64,000 nucleotides of DNA from Thunnus maccoyii (Eukaryota > Chordata > Actinopteri > Scombriformes > Scombridae). The stretch covers positions 3,313,791 through 3,377,790 of the forward strand of contig NC_056553.1 of the NCBI RefSeq assembly GCF_910596095.1, given 5' to 3'. Position 1 is the first letter of the stretch. Every line of letters begins with the position of its first letter. Position numbers and translations under genes: made by a program. A model generated the notes under the pieces. The model worked only from the letters and a program-made list of their open reading frames with translations, did no database searches and had not been told where the DNA came from. Below are positions 35,376-46,845 of the stretch, piece after piece.

Positions 35376-37651
35376 GGATAAAATCTAGGACAGCAGAGAC
35401 TGACTCAACTTTGCAGGTACAACAATAACAAACAGACAACGAGCCGTATCCTTCCCATAAATCCCTGCAAACATCTACGCCTCATGTGATGTGAGCGTTG
35501 CAACACATCAGGGCTGTGATACGTGTTGGAAATTTTTAAACGGAGGGTAAATATGGAGGACGTCAGCAGAGCCGAGACATTTAACACCTTTCTGAGAAAA
35601 ATACCCGTCTACATACCTTCATAATCTGCTTTAACAGGACGACGGCCGACAAGTTTAATCTGCTAAAAGCGTGACAGACGGACGAGTTTTGGGACCAACA
35701 TAAAAAAAAAAAGTCAAAACCTGACACCTTAACATATAATCCAAGCCAGAACAACAGCGCTGCCATAATAACTACCTCTGTGAAGCTCGTGGTATTCGCT
35801 GTTTTCATTCTACTTTTTCGGTAATTTGAAGCCGTACTTTGTGGTTTAGTTTTAGAGAAACTGTTTCAGGGTCATCTCTCTCTCTCTGTATGTGTGTGTG
35901 TGTAGTAGCTGTTTGGCAGACTTTCAACAGAGGATAAACAGAGCTTGAGAAAATATTAGCACAGTATTAGCATTAGAGAGTACAGCACCTACTTCCTGAT
36001 TAATTAGCCACTCCCTTTAAAACGCCAGCTCCTTGTTTGCTGCAAAATAACCTTCAAGAGCCTCAGTGGGTGCAGGGAGTGGAGTTGATGTAATGTTGGT
36101 TAATTGTGTGTTTTAGCAAAGGCTGATGTAGGTGGTTAATTATAAGTTAGTAAGTTACACTGACCAGAGGAGACTAATTGCAGGGAAGCAGCAGACAGAC
36201 TGATCTCTGAGCGTTAAACCGTCTCTGAGACCAGCTGACAATCAGCTGCTTCTGTAGGTCATCATGTCTGCTTATGTGGTTGCTGAACATTGATTAGCTG
36301 ACAAACCGATTAAAGCTTAATAGATAGACTGTATCTGATCACTTTTTCAGCAAATTGTAAGTTTTTATTTTTTGAACATTTCCAGTCATTTAAAATCAGA
36401 TTTTAAAGTTTTGTATGTTGTGGCTAACAGCAGCACATTTAATAAGCACTTTAACTGTGACTCAGTCTGTGTTTCCTTGTTGTTAGGTGGGGGCCTCAAA
36501 CACTTCAAACATCATCACCCTTTCCAAAGACCTGAACACAAAAGGACTCATCTCTGTAGTACTCAAACTCTACTGTTGCAGCCAGCAGTCGTACGTCCTG
36601 TCTAATGAGTTCTTCACCACGGTGACGCTGGTGTGATAGAAAGTTCCAGAGATGTTTGGACTGCGTGTGTGTGTGTGTGCGTACCTGGTAGTCTATCCTC
36701 TTAATGGAGGGAACATCCATGTTGTGGGTGGAGGGGCACATATCTTCATACTTCTTGTTGGTGAAGATGTCGATACCAACCAGGTTAACCTAAAGCACAA
36801 CATTCAATTTACTCCACAGTGATCTTACAAGTTAAAATAAGAGCTTAGCAAGTAAATATGAAGTTTACAAGAGCAGCACACAGCAGATCAATTAACCTGA
36901 AGGCCTCACAGAAAGAGGTCAGAGCAATAATTTACTGCAACTGTGTCATTTAACTCACAGTGACAGCAGGTTAAAGACATGTTTGTTCCACAATTAGATG
37001 CATTTCCTGTTCAAATAGGTTGTAGAGAAAATCATAATGACTTAAAGTTGTAAACTAACAATGACACCAGCTCATTAATCATGACATATGATGGTGGCGG
37101 TGTAATGGGAATCAAACTATATAATCATTTAATTTTTTTTGGCTTTTATTTTGAAAGTTTATAGCCAGAATCTCCCTTTTTTCCCCCCCCATTTGTGATA
37201 AATTCCCACAGGAGTGCAAAGTACAGCGCGCACATGTGTGAGCTGCTTGGTGTTAAAAAGATAAGACGACCACATTAAAGCCACCACTTCAGGCACCACT
37301 GGGATCAGACCCGTCTGAAACCTGAGATCCTGAAGGCCTGAGCTCTCTGCCAAGGGGGCACATCCTTGACAAGTTTATACTTTCCAAACTCCATTAAAAG
37401 ACCTCACTGCCAACTTACAGCTGCATAGTTTAAAGGAGGCTGCATTAACACGCTGTGAGGACTAAATCTTTACAAAAATCTACCTTAGCATGTCCGTGTT
37501 TGCCGGTCTTGGAGGTGGACATCTCTACGATTTTGCAGGGACGTCCCTTCAGCACCACGTAGCCGTTCTTACGCAGAGCAGAGCACTGCATAGGGTAGGT
37601 GGCGGAGGCGCCAGACTCGCCAGTCGTGAAGTCAAGATCGGGATCTGCCAT
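34359..37651 (-). CDS. eif5a2: Eukaryotic translation initiation factor 5A-2 (hypusine protein)
   Basis: Four coding exons, 37651-37484, 36789-36685, 34824-34693 and 34424-34359 (TAG), are all in phase 0 and encode 156 residues (human 153). The N-terminal domain has [19 protein letters not shown] and the hypusination loop [13 protein letters not shown]51 is the lysine that deoxyhypusine synthase and hydroxylase would modify. The OB-fold half reads [20 protein letters not shown] and [10 protein letters not shown], and the end is ATKVLASK. eIF5A binds the ribosome E site and relieves stalling, for example at polyproline. An in-frame ATG 33 bases upstream (37684) lies inside the acceptor of the preceding intron, so the ATG at 37651 was chosen. 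The a2 label rests on its position beside rpl22l1 and tnik. Confidence 0.95.
34825..36684 (-). other. eif5a2 intron between coding exons 2 and 3
   Basis: GTACGC donor followed at once by CA repeats; acceptor CTCTGCAG ending at 34825. Mostly unique sequence with one (CTGG)n run. Confidence 0.75.
35344..35374 (+). repeat. (CTGG)n tetranucleotide repeat
   Basis: About eight CTGG/GGCT units in the eif5a2 intron between coding exons 2 and 3. Confidence 0.9.
36790..37483 (-). other. eif5a2 intron between coding exons 1 and 2
   Basis: Donor GTAGAT and acceptor GCTTTAG on the minus strand, both in phase 0. Nothing notable in it. Confidence 0.75.
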
Positions 37652-37671
37652 GGTGCGATGGGTCAGGGGTG
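37652..37671 (-). other. eif5a2 5'UTR segment of the first coding exon
   Basis: The acceptor TCTCCCGCAG ends at 37672, so 20 bases of 5'UTR precede the ATG. Confidence 0.7.
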
Positions 37672-40600
37672 CTGCGGGAGACATTCACAGATCAATGACC
37701 TCGACATCGAACACTGAAGACATTTCATTAGCTGCACTTTACCAAACTGATATCGGCTTTTATTCTGAAATTACAAAACAACCCTCTGATTCTTGTGCAC
37801 GTACTTGCTACAGTTTCCCTGCATTAAAAGCATATTTTAGGTTTTATTTAAGTTTATTAACAACAATAAACCCTGATTAATCATTTAAACCCAATTTTAA
37901 TAATTTCATACTATTGTGAGACATGGCAGTAACTGTTTGTGTTTTAAATCCTTCAAAATAAAGTTTTAAGGCCTGATTTGAACTGAAATTATGGCATTAA
38001 TAAGAATCAGAGAGCTTTGAATGTTATTAATGTAGTAGTGGTATAATTAGTGTTGTTAATGAGCGACTAAGTAGGAAAACGCTGAAGCCACAAGCTGACT
38101 GGCCAGGCAGGAATCAGCCAAAAACCACAGAAAAAGGGCGATGAGATCATCTCAAAACAGCAACGGAAAACACTCTCCAACCACCAGTCAGGAGGGATCA
38201 TTACGCAGGATACCCAGCGGATGCTGGCGGCGTGCTGGTTGCTACGGAGACAGAGTGCTCATTGACTTTACAGCACGTGAAACGTCAACAGATAAAGTCA
38301 GTTAAAGGGAAACTTTGGTTTTTTTTCAACCTGGACTCTATTTTCTCATCTTGTTGTGTGTAAGTGACTAACGGGGACAACAGTTTTTGAAACTGGTCCA
38401 GTATTGAGTGAGAGCGCTGCAGCCGGGAGCTTCAACACAGGCTGCGATGTAATCCTTTGGGGGCAACGGTGCCCCATCGATGTACGTCCACTAAAAGTGA
38501 ATGTTTTCACCACTAACAGGCTCAGATTGTTGTTATCAGTGTCTATGGAGAGAACCATACAGAGAAATAAAACATAACCTGGTCTGTTATTGTGATTTTT
38601 AGTTGACGTACATGGATGATGCGCACTTGCAGCTGGTTTCCTGGCTGCAGCGCTCTCACTCAATACTGGACTGCTTTCAAGAATTGTTGTCCCCATTAGT
38701 CACTTACATACACAAAAAAACCGGGAAAATAGGGTCCAGGTTGAAAAATACTTAAGTCTCTTAAGCGTTTTTATCTGTGAAACGACATTAGCCGACGCTT
38801 TAGACGACTGCAGCAGATACACGTCGGATTTGTTTAACTGTACATTTTGTACAAGCGAGTTTTACTGCAGTTGGTTACCGTGGATTTTAATGAACGCAGG
38901 CGGGAATAACTGCTGGAGAAAATCCTGTTATCCCTACATACTTTACAGACGCCATGTTGGCCTCTGTAAAAAACACCACGTTTCAGACTTGATACTAGCT
39001 ACCCAAATGTCTGATGTTACTCATGTTACTGTAATGTCCTCCGAGCCGTGTCGGTGCCAGCGACGCAGGCAGGTGCGCATATTTACTGGGAGATAAATCT
39101 TTTCCAGACAGGTTTTCACTCTTCGGCACTTGATACCCAGGTGGGCAATTAAAATGTCATTTAGACATTAGCTCCAGCAGTGAATATGAGCGACAATTGA
39201 AAAGTTTTACAGAACAGGGAAAAAAGCTATTGAAACCGATCAATGAGCTGGATAATACAATTATGATGTATATGGATACTTAAGTTTGAGTAAATCCTGC
39301 ATTCACTGTCCTGCTGCTGTAAATACTCACTAAAGCTGTTTAATATTAATCCACCACTGAAAATAGTCCCAAACAAAAGCATTATTCACTCCTGTTTGAG
39401 TAACATTTGCAAAAAAAACTAGAGCGCCAAGCTGTTAAAGAAGTTATTTTGCCTTATTTTAAAAAAAAATCTATTTGTGCTGTTTCTTTTTTTTTTTTTT
39501 AGTCTTGAGTTTTTTTTAGGTCTCATGGGATTTGTATATTTAGATTATTCCTGGCTATTTTCTTTACCTTTGAAATTAAGTTGTTAGCACGGTTGCCATG
39601 ATCAAAGTAGTATCTTTGAACTAGTTTTAATTAAATTAGTGTGCATGAAAGTAAAGATCGTGTGACGATACACAACCATAAACAGCAGCTCAAACCTCCC
39701 CATTTCACGACTTTTGTTGTTGGGTTTAAAATATTTTACATTCCCCGCTTGCCTACATTTTACTGGGTTAAACTGGAGTTTGATGGCCCTGTCAGCGACT
39801 TCTCTCGGGACCTTTGCAGCCTTTCAGAGGCCCCACTGTGCTGCTCCAGCGCTGCCGTGTTGATAGATAACGCGAGATCTCGAGAAAAGTGGCATCCTCA
39901 TGCTCAGTCATGTTAACTCAGATCAAATTAAGCCCGCTCCTGACTACTGAATTTTTTTTTAAAAAAAGATAAAAATCTGGCGACACCGCAGCGCGGATGG
40001 ACGCAGGGAGAAAGTAGCCCGACTCAACACGAGGCTGCGCCGCTTTCCAGTCTGCCACTAACAAACATTTAACTTCACAAAAGGCAACATTAGCTAACTG
40101 CCCGACAGAATAGCAGACAATACTGCTGGGATAGTGACATTAATCCAGTGGGAAGTCTCATTTTGTGTTATCTGGCATGAACACATTAGCGCAAAGTAAA
40201 ACAAGTTAGCCGGCCTACAGTTTACAAGTGCAGCAGCGCCAGTTAACGGTAACGTACTAACAATACCGCTGCCGTTAGCTAATTATATCTTACATTATTC
40301 GGTTTAAACAGCATGTACCAAACAAATTACCGTTAATACGACGAGCTGATGGCACAGAGGAGTGTATTATGTGGCCACCGTGCGGCGGTGCTTCAACAGC
40401 GAGGACCGTTATCCGACTGCTTTAGCTAATGCGATGCTAACGGCGGCTAGTCGTCCATTCAGCTCCGTCCAAATAAAAGCAGATTGACGCTGGCTCGCTC
40501 GGTCGACAGCGGCTGCTTTGTATACAGTTTCTGTGTTTTTACTGACAACATTAAGGACGTCGGATGACATGTAGACGGCGGATACCGGAGACATTATCGA

Positions 40601-40841
40601 GGAGAATGAGCAGCGACCGCGCCGCTGAAGGCCGCATGTCCCTTTGATTCAGCCTGGCGCACACACACCCGGCCCTGCCGCCGTCTACACCCATCCACAA
40701 AATACACAACTACTGCCGTAGCTTCTCAAACCACTACACGGTAAGTTTAGTACCTCAAAATTCGTTATTGGATCAGTTAAAAAACCGTAAAGTCCACCGT
40801 TTATCCCCCCAAGGCAGAAACACGCGCCATGCCACACTTAC
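37672..40841 (-). other. eif5a2 5'UTR intron
   Basis: Joins the non-coding exon ending at 40842 (GTAAGT donor) to the acceptor at 37672. It contains a foldback MITE at 38306-38752 and a CpG-rich stretch at about 40350-40720 that could hold an alternative promoter. No coding exon was found. Confidence 0.6.
38306..38752 (+). mobile_element. Foldback-type MITE in the eif5a2 5'UTR intron
   Basis: The left end (AACTTTGGTTTTTTTTCAACC, CTGGACTCTATTTTC, GTGTAAGTGACTAACGGGGACAACA) and the right end (TGTTGTCCCCATTAGTCACTTACA, GAAAATAGGGTCCAGGTTGAAAAA) are complementary over more than 100 bases, including a CAATACTGGA block. There is no open transposase. Confidence 0.75.
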
Positions 40842-40865
40842 CTTCCAAGAAAAAGAGGACCGAGA
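40842..40865 (-). other. Probable non-coding first exon of eif5a2
   Basis: Minus-strand text GGTCCTCTTTTTCTTGGAAG is followed by a perfect GTAAGT donor at 40841. The pyrimidine-rich start fits a TOP-type mRNA, as known for eIF5A and other translation factors. The exact start is inferred. Confidence 0.55.
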
Positions 40866-40950
40866 GTGCGCATGCGCGGCCAACTTTACTGCAGCATCCG
40901 TAGAGGAAGAAGGGAGGAGGGAGGGGGGGCGTTTATGTGTTCCGGTAGAC
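40866..40950 (-). promoter_or_regulatory. eif5a2 core promoter with NRF1 and ETS-like sites
   Basis: GCGCATGCGC at 40868-40877 is a perfect palindromic NRF1 consensus immediately upstream of the putative start. TTCCGGT at 40940-40946 (ACCGGAA on the sense strand) fits an ETS core. There is no TATA box, as usual for a housekeeping promoter. Confidence 0.6.
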
Positions 40951-41125
40951 GCCCGGCAGAAAGGGATGCCAGGTCTGAGCCAAACATGGCAACCCGTCAG
41001 TGCTGCGGTTCCCCAAATACGGTGCATACAGGAGGTTCCAGGGCAGGCAAGAGGCGTCTTTATGGGTCCCAACAGTGGTGGAAGAAATACTGAGATTTTT
41101 TTTTTTCCTTTTTTCCTTTTTTTTG

Positions 41126-42178
41126 AGTCCCTCCCCATTAAAAAAATATGTTTTTCTTTTTGTTCCTGCACTTGGATGTTTGCTATGTGCAGAGTTTGAC
41201 ACTGGGGGGCTGTTTTCACATTCATCTGCTGAAGATGGAAATTCTCTGTGCTCATTTTTGGGATGGGTCAACGAGCAGGATTTGTGACATCACAACAACT
41301 CTGGAGTGAGTCCTGATCCAATATTCAACGTACACGAGTGTGATGTGGAAACTTGAGGCCTGCAGTGCACAAACACTGAGAATGCATTTTACAGTGGAGT
41401 TTAAGAAGTCTGGTGTCCAGCGGTTAAACTTCTGAAATGAAATATATTTGCATATTAATAGATTCTTTAATTTTTAATGAGAAAGAAGGAGGAGATGTAA
41501 TTTTAACATGGTAATTACACCTTTTTGTGGAAAAAAATAGATTATTGTTCCAAGCAGAGTATTTTTAGATGTCTTACTACATGTCTAGAGGGAATCTTCA
41601 AAGCCCCCCTCCACTCAAAAATATGTTTTTCTTCATGTTCCTTCAGTTGGATGTTTGAGCTTCACTGTGCAGAATGATGTATGTACTCATTGAAAATCAG
41701 GTTTATATTAATTGTTTGTATTAAGACATCTAAAAAAATACTCTGCTTGGAACAATACTGTGTGTCTGATATCATTTTTCCACAAAAAAAGTATAATTAC
41801 CATGTTAAAATCTTTAAAATAACATCTCCTCCTTCTCTCTTATTAAAGAATCTATTAATATGCAGATATATTTCATTTCAGAAGTTTAACTGCTGGATAC
41901 AAGATGTCTCCTCCTTCACTGGAGGCTTCAAGTTTCCACATCACATTTGTGTAAATTGAATATTGGACCAGGACTGGCTACAAATTAGTTGTCATGTCAC
42001 AAATCCTGCTTGTAGGCCCCTTAAAATCAGATTTTCAATGTGTTTCAATGTGGGGAAAAATGTCCACATTCAGCATATAAATGTGAAAACAACCTTCTAG
42101 TGTCAAACTCTGCACATACATCATCCTGCACAGTGAGTAGCAACAAGAAGAAAAACACATTTTTGAGTGGAGAGGGAC
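41126..42178 (+). mobile_element. Long foldback (inverted-repeat) element
   Basis: The two halves are reverse complements, imperfect but in order, about a centre near 41670-41700. Outer ends: GTCCCTCCCCATT against GTGGAGAGGGAC. Matched inner blocks include GAGTTTGACACT/AGTGTCAAACTC, TTTGCATATTAATAGATTCTTTAA/TTAAAGAATCTATTAATATGCA and TGTTCCAAGCAGAGTATTTTT/AAATACTCTGCTTGGAACA. No transposase. Confidence 0.8.
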
Positions 42179-42951
42179 GGCAAAATGTACCTAAACTATC
42201 AAAAATAAGCATCAGTATGGCATATTATATCACATATTATACTAAATTACCATTGATATTGATGCATTAACATGTGAGCAGCATTTGAATGTTGTAGTTG
42301 GTCCCGGTGGAGCTAATTTGAACTATTTTATGAGGGTTTAATCAGTACGATGCATATTTTATAAGTTCATGATTTATTCTGTGTGTATATTCTGAATTAT
42401 AAAAATTATAAAAATGTAGTAAATTTAGCTGTCAGATAAATGTAATGGAGTAAAAAGGACAATCTTTTCCGTGTGAATAGAAGGGAGAACGGGGTAAAAT
42501 GAGCCACTGCCTGTATCTAGGTAACCATAAACAAAAGTAATCATATGACTACAAATTAAGGAAGTATAGTTCATATTACTCAATCCATCTTGGACTCAAG
42601 CACATGGAGAGAGTGGTCAGCAAAACAGAACCAAGTGAATTCATCATGTTAAAGTCATCAGTCTTGTATCTTAATTAAAATAGATACATTTTGGACATAA
42701 TAACATGTTAATTTAAGTCAGTGTAAGCTACAAAACAAGGTCATAAACTTAACACAATTGTGGATCTGAACCACTGTGTGAAACAGTTTTGTCTAAATGG
42801 AGGTAGTGGGGTAAAACATGCCAGTGGTGTTAGAGCAAGTTGAGTCAATGAGTCAATTTACTCTCTGTTACAAGTGCTACCGTGTTGATGAATAAATACC
42901 TAATTGTTGACTAATGTTAAGTTTAAGCCACACACAAACATGCTGTACATA

Positions 42952-43509
42952 CAGACGGGTGACAAATTAAAGGAAAAATCAACATAAAGTGTCTTAGTAA
43001 GGTGTTGGACCACCAGAACAGCTTCAGATCATTGATTCTACAGTCTCTGAACTCTACTGGAGGGATGAACATCATTTTTCATAAAGATATTCCCTCATTT
43101 GGTGTTGTGATGATGGTGGTGGAGAGCGCTGTCTAACACGTCAGTCCTAAATCTCTCATAGGTTCAACTGGGTTGAGATCTGGTGACTGTGAAGGTCATA
43201 GCATCTGATTCACATCATTTAATACTCATCAAACCATTCACTGACCCCTCGTGTCCTGTGAATTTGGACATTGTCATCCTGGAAGAGACCACTCCCATCA
43301 GGATAGAAATGTTTCATCATAGGATGAAGCTGATCACTCACAACTACTTTGTATTGATTAGCAGTGATTCTTCCCTCTAAGAGGACAAGTGGACCCAAAC
43401 CATGCCAGCAAAATGCCCCCAAAGCATATCAGAGCCCCCAGACCCCCTCACTGTAGGGGTCAAACATTCAGACCTGGACCAGTTTTTCCTTTAATTTGTC
43501 ACCTGTCTG
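42952..43509 (-). mobile_element. Internally deleted Tc1/mariner element
   Basis: Terminal inverted repeats: ACAGACGGGTGACAAATTAAAGG at the left and the matching CCTTTAATTTGTCACCTGTC at the right, about 557 bp. The minus strand (43422-43219) keeps a transposase fragment reading GLGPLVLLEGRITANQYKV, then a MMKHFYPDGSGLFQDDN block. QDDN holds the second catalytic aspartate of a DD34E enzyme. The N-terminal DNA-binding part and the final Glu region are gone, so it is not autonomous. Confidence 0.85.
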
Positions 43510-43934
43510 TTTACATTAAAGCACATTTATACACATATTCTCTCTGTAGTTACACTCAAAGATCACAGTTTAATATTTACTGAAAATGTTGAACAACAAG
43601 ACACAAACATATGGTTTGTGTGTGAGTTTTTGCCTTTGTTGAATTGATAGCATTACTAAAGTTCAAAATAATCTCAAAATTGTTTGATTTTGTGACATTT
43701 TTACATCAGTATTTAACGGTGGCACTATTTACCCACAGAATGCTCATTTTACCCCTACCTTGGGGCAAATTGTTTTAATTTCCATGGATACACAACAACC
43801 TGAGGTATATATAGTAACTATTATTTGAAACAAATACACTTTTATTTTTCAGTAAAATCATCAAATGTAAAAAGTGAAAGGTAAAGCAGTTGAATTAAAT
43901 GAAAATACTCAAGTGAAGTACACGTACCTGAAAG

Positions 43935-44790
43935 CAGTGGTGGAAGAAGTATTCAGATCCTTTACTGCAGTAAAAGTACCAGTTCAACAATGTAAAAATA
44001 CTCCATCACAAGTAAAAGTCCTGCATGAAAAATCCTACTGTAGTAAAAGTACATAAGTATTATGAGCTTGATGTAGTTAAAGTATTGCAGTAAAAGTAGT
44101 GGTTTGGTCCCTCTGACTGATATATTATTATATATGACATCATTAGATTATTAATATTGAAGCATCAGTGTTAGAGCAGCATGTTACTGTTGTAGCTGCT
44201 GGAGGTGGAGCTAGTTTACACTACTTTATATACAGTTAGCTAGTTTAGTCCAGTGGTTCCCAACCTAGGGGTCGGGTCCCTCCAAAGGGTCAGCAGATAA
44301 ATCTGAGGGGTCGTGAGATGATTAATGGGAGAGGAAAGAAGAAAAAACAAAGTTCTGATACACAAATCTGTTTTCAGTTTTTGGACTTTTTCTCTAATCT
44401 TTGATTTTTGCTGAAATATTGGATCATTTGAACATTTATTGAAATGAAAGCATGTGAGAAGTTTAGAGGGAAAAATCACTATTTGGTGGAGCTGTTAACA
44501 ACTCATAGACATGTGAAATGTGACCCCGACTACACACTGCTTTTTGTAAGACGTCAAAAGACAAAAAGGTTGGAAACCACTGGTTTCATCTTTAACAATG
44601 TGTTGTATTTTAAAAGCTTGTTATATTATCCATTGTGTCAAATCTTCATCTGAAAAGCAACTAAAGCTGTCAAATAAATGTAGTGGAGTAGAAAGTACAA
44701 TATTTCCCTCTGAAATGTAGAAAGTAGCATCACATGGAAATACTCAAGTAAAGTACAAGTACTTATAAATTGTTCTTAAGTATAGTATTT
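43935..44790 (-). mobile_element. Non-autonomous TIR transposon, inverted second copy of 12573-13456
   Basis: It starts CAGTGGTGGAAGAAGTATTC and runs, reverse complement to copy one, through the block CAGTGGTTCCCAACCTAGGG. Frames of 69 residues (identical) and 79 residues (one difference) are shared by the two copies, an index of nucleotide identity rather than of coding. The distal end lacks a clear inverted terminus and is rearranged or truncated. Confidence 0.8.
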
Positions 44791-45727
44791 GAATAAATGT
44801 CTTACAGTTTTACTCATTTAAGTTTTCCATTAACTGTAATCAAACCTGCATGTGGAACAGCTGACAGGAAATTCAAGTTTTAAATGAATGAAGAAGAATG
44901 AGATTAAAAAAAACACCATAAAAATAAAGTTTTCTTCCTTATTTTCAACCCTGTCAACTTTATTTCTTTGTTTTTGGTACAGAAGTAGTCGTGGGTTTAT
45001 TTTTATTTTTTATTTTAGAAAATAAAACAACAGCAAACACATTATTTCCTAGAAATGATTAGCTCAATGTCTGACATTAAAGAACACTAGAGAGAAGTAT
45101 TAAAACTGAAAACTAGAAAATTTAATCATATGAACAGTTGATTTTTTCAGCAAGTTGACACGCTAAAAGGTATCGTGGTAACACAGGTGTATGACATATA
45201 ACATAAAACACCACTAATAGCCGGAAATTGAGATTTACATAGAAATTATGAGATATTTTGTTTGTTAATATACTTGATATATCCTGTTCAATGGTTTTGA
45301 CCTGTAAATCTTCTCTATTAGGGCTCATTGGATGAAAGTCTGAGAATTCTGACTCACTTGACTGAAATCTGAAACATCCTGACAAACCAAATTCAAGAAA
45401 AAAAAAGAAGTCTTATATGTCACATATGTTTGCAAGTTATTATTACATTATTTCCATTGATTTCTAATTATTTTTTAATGTTCCATCACATCAATATTTC
45501 CCATCACATCATCATAATGTCACCCAAAAGCCAAAAAAAACCGCATTCATTTAATCCCTGCACTTGTCATTTTCATATATTTCATCAAACTGGACTTTGT
45601 GTTCCACCTCCACTGTTATATAATTTAATTATTTATTTACATGTCACATTTCATTTTTTAAAATATTTTATTTCAAAATTTTTATATCCCATCTCACAAC
45701 TATTATAATTCTATTCTGTGAATAGAT

Positions 45728-46390
45728 TTTAAAGGTGCACTATGCAGGATCTGTCAGTTGTTATTTGTTTACATACAACATTCAAAGTTGGCCCCTCGTC
45801 CCCGACTCGAGAGAGAGAGAGCAGCAGTGGTCGAGCGAGCTAGAGAGTGAATGAAGAGACTGAGCAGCGCTGGTGAGAACAAAGCCGTGAATCAGATCAA
45901 TAAAACTTTATTTTCTGATTGTTTCACAGCGGTTACATTCTAAAGAACAAATAAACACACCCACACCCCCACACAACCCTGCAGGAAGGTGCCGTATTGC
46001 TGGATTTAGTGTGAATGCAGAGATTCATCCTCTCTGCTCTGCGTGTGTGTAGCTCCGCCCTCGGTCAACAGACACACAGACCTGCTGCTCTTTAAACATC
46101 CATGACACAAAGACAGAGAGCAGAGCGGAGCAGAGGAGAGAGACGGAGACAGTGATGTAATCTGGTCACTACTTCACATCCTGCGCTGTTATTGGCTGGA
46201 GGTGACACACCCACTGCCCAAAGGTTGACGCCCAGAAACGCCCCAAACACAGCAAAACAACAAGAAAATACAGGCAGATAAATACACCACCACACACTTC
46301 TAGTGGGTCATTGTGATGATTGAGAGGGAATATTTTTGTATGAGTCTATACATTGTTTTTTAGGAAAATCTTGCATAGTGCACCTTTAAA
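45728..46390 (+). mobile_element. TIR element with AAAGGTGCACTATGCA ends
   Basis: The left end TTTAAAGGTGCACTATGCAGGAT and right end ATCTTGCATAGTGCACCTTTAAA are nearly perfect inverted repeats 660 bp apart. The interior has a GAGA run (45810-45825) and GC-richer text but no transposase. Confidence 0.75.
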
Positions 46391-46782
46391 TGTATTTTTA
46401 ATTTTATTTTTATTATTATTATTTGTCTCTATTTATATCCTTTATTCTAAAAAAATCATAAGAATGATGGTACATTTCTGGAGCAAATATTTGGTATCAG
46501 CAGCAAACATTTAATATTTTGCTTTATTAATGAGTAATAAATAAATTATGTTTTTTTTGTTTTGATTGATTCATATTTCTATTAACTCATTTAAGCACTG
46601 ATGTCAAGCACAAATGTGATCAGAGATGGTCAAAATCAAATATGAAGAAACCAAATAATCTGTCAATAACTTGTACATGTTAATAAAGTGTAAACCATCG
46701 ACAGTATACGAGATTCTCTGGTTTCTTCAAAGTTTTTCTGTCGGTACAACATGATGATGTGCAAGAACTTTGTTGTTAAATG

Positions 46783-46845
46783 CTGCACCCTGTCGATCAC
46801 TTATACTCGTTACTAAAGCGAGTACGTATGATCGACAGAGTGCAG
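46783..46845 (+). other. Imperfect hairpin-forming inverted repeat
   Basis: Arms 46783-46809 and 46819-46845, 27 bases each, pair at 22 of 27 positions around a 9-base loop. They begin CTGCAC and end CTCG. It lies just beyond the candidate tnik poly(A) site. Confidence 0.6.

Noticed and set aside
37652-37684. In-frame ATG 11 codons upstream of the eif5a2 start
   Set aside because: It sits across the TCTCCCGCAG acceptor, so it is intronic unless the intron is retained.
40409-40594. 61-codon minus frame in CpG-rich DNA upstream of eif5a2
   Set aside because: No start context, splice link or recognisable motif; CpG-rich DNA often stays open by chance. Kept only as a possible alternative promoter region.
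40768-41287. Overlapping frames of 90-160 codons on both strands at the eif5a2 promoter
   Set aside because: All frames are open in short unique DNA with A/T runs; none has splice or family support.
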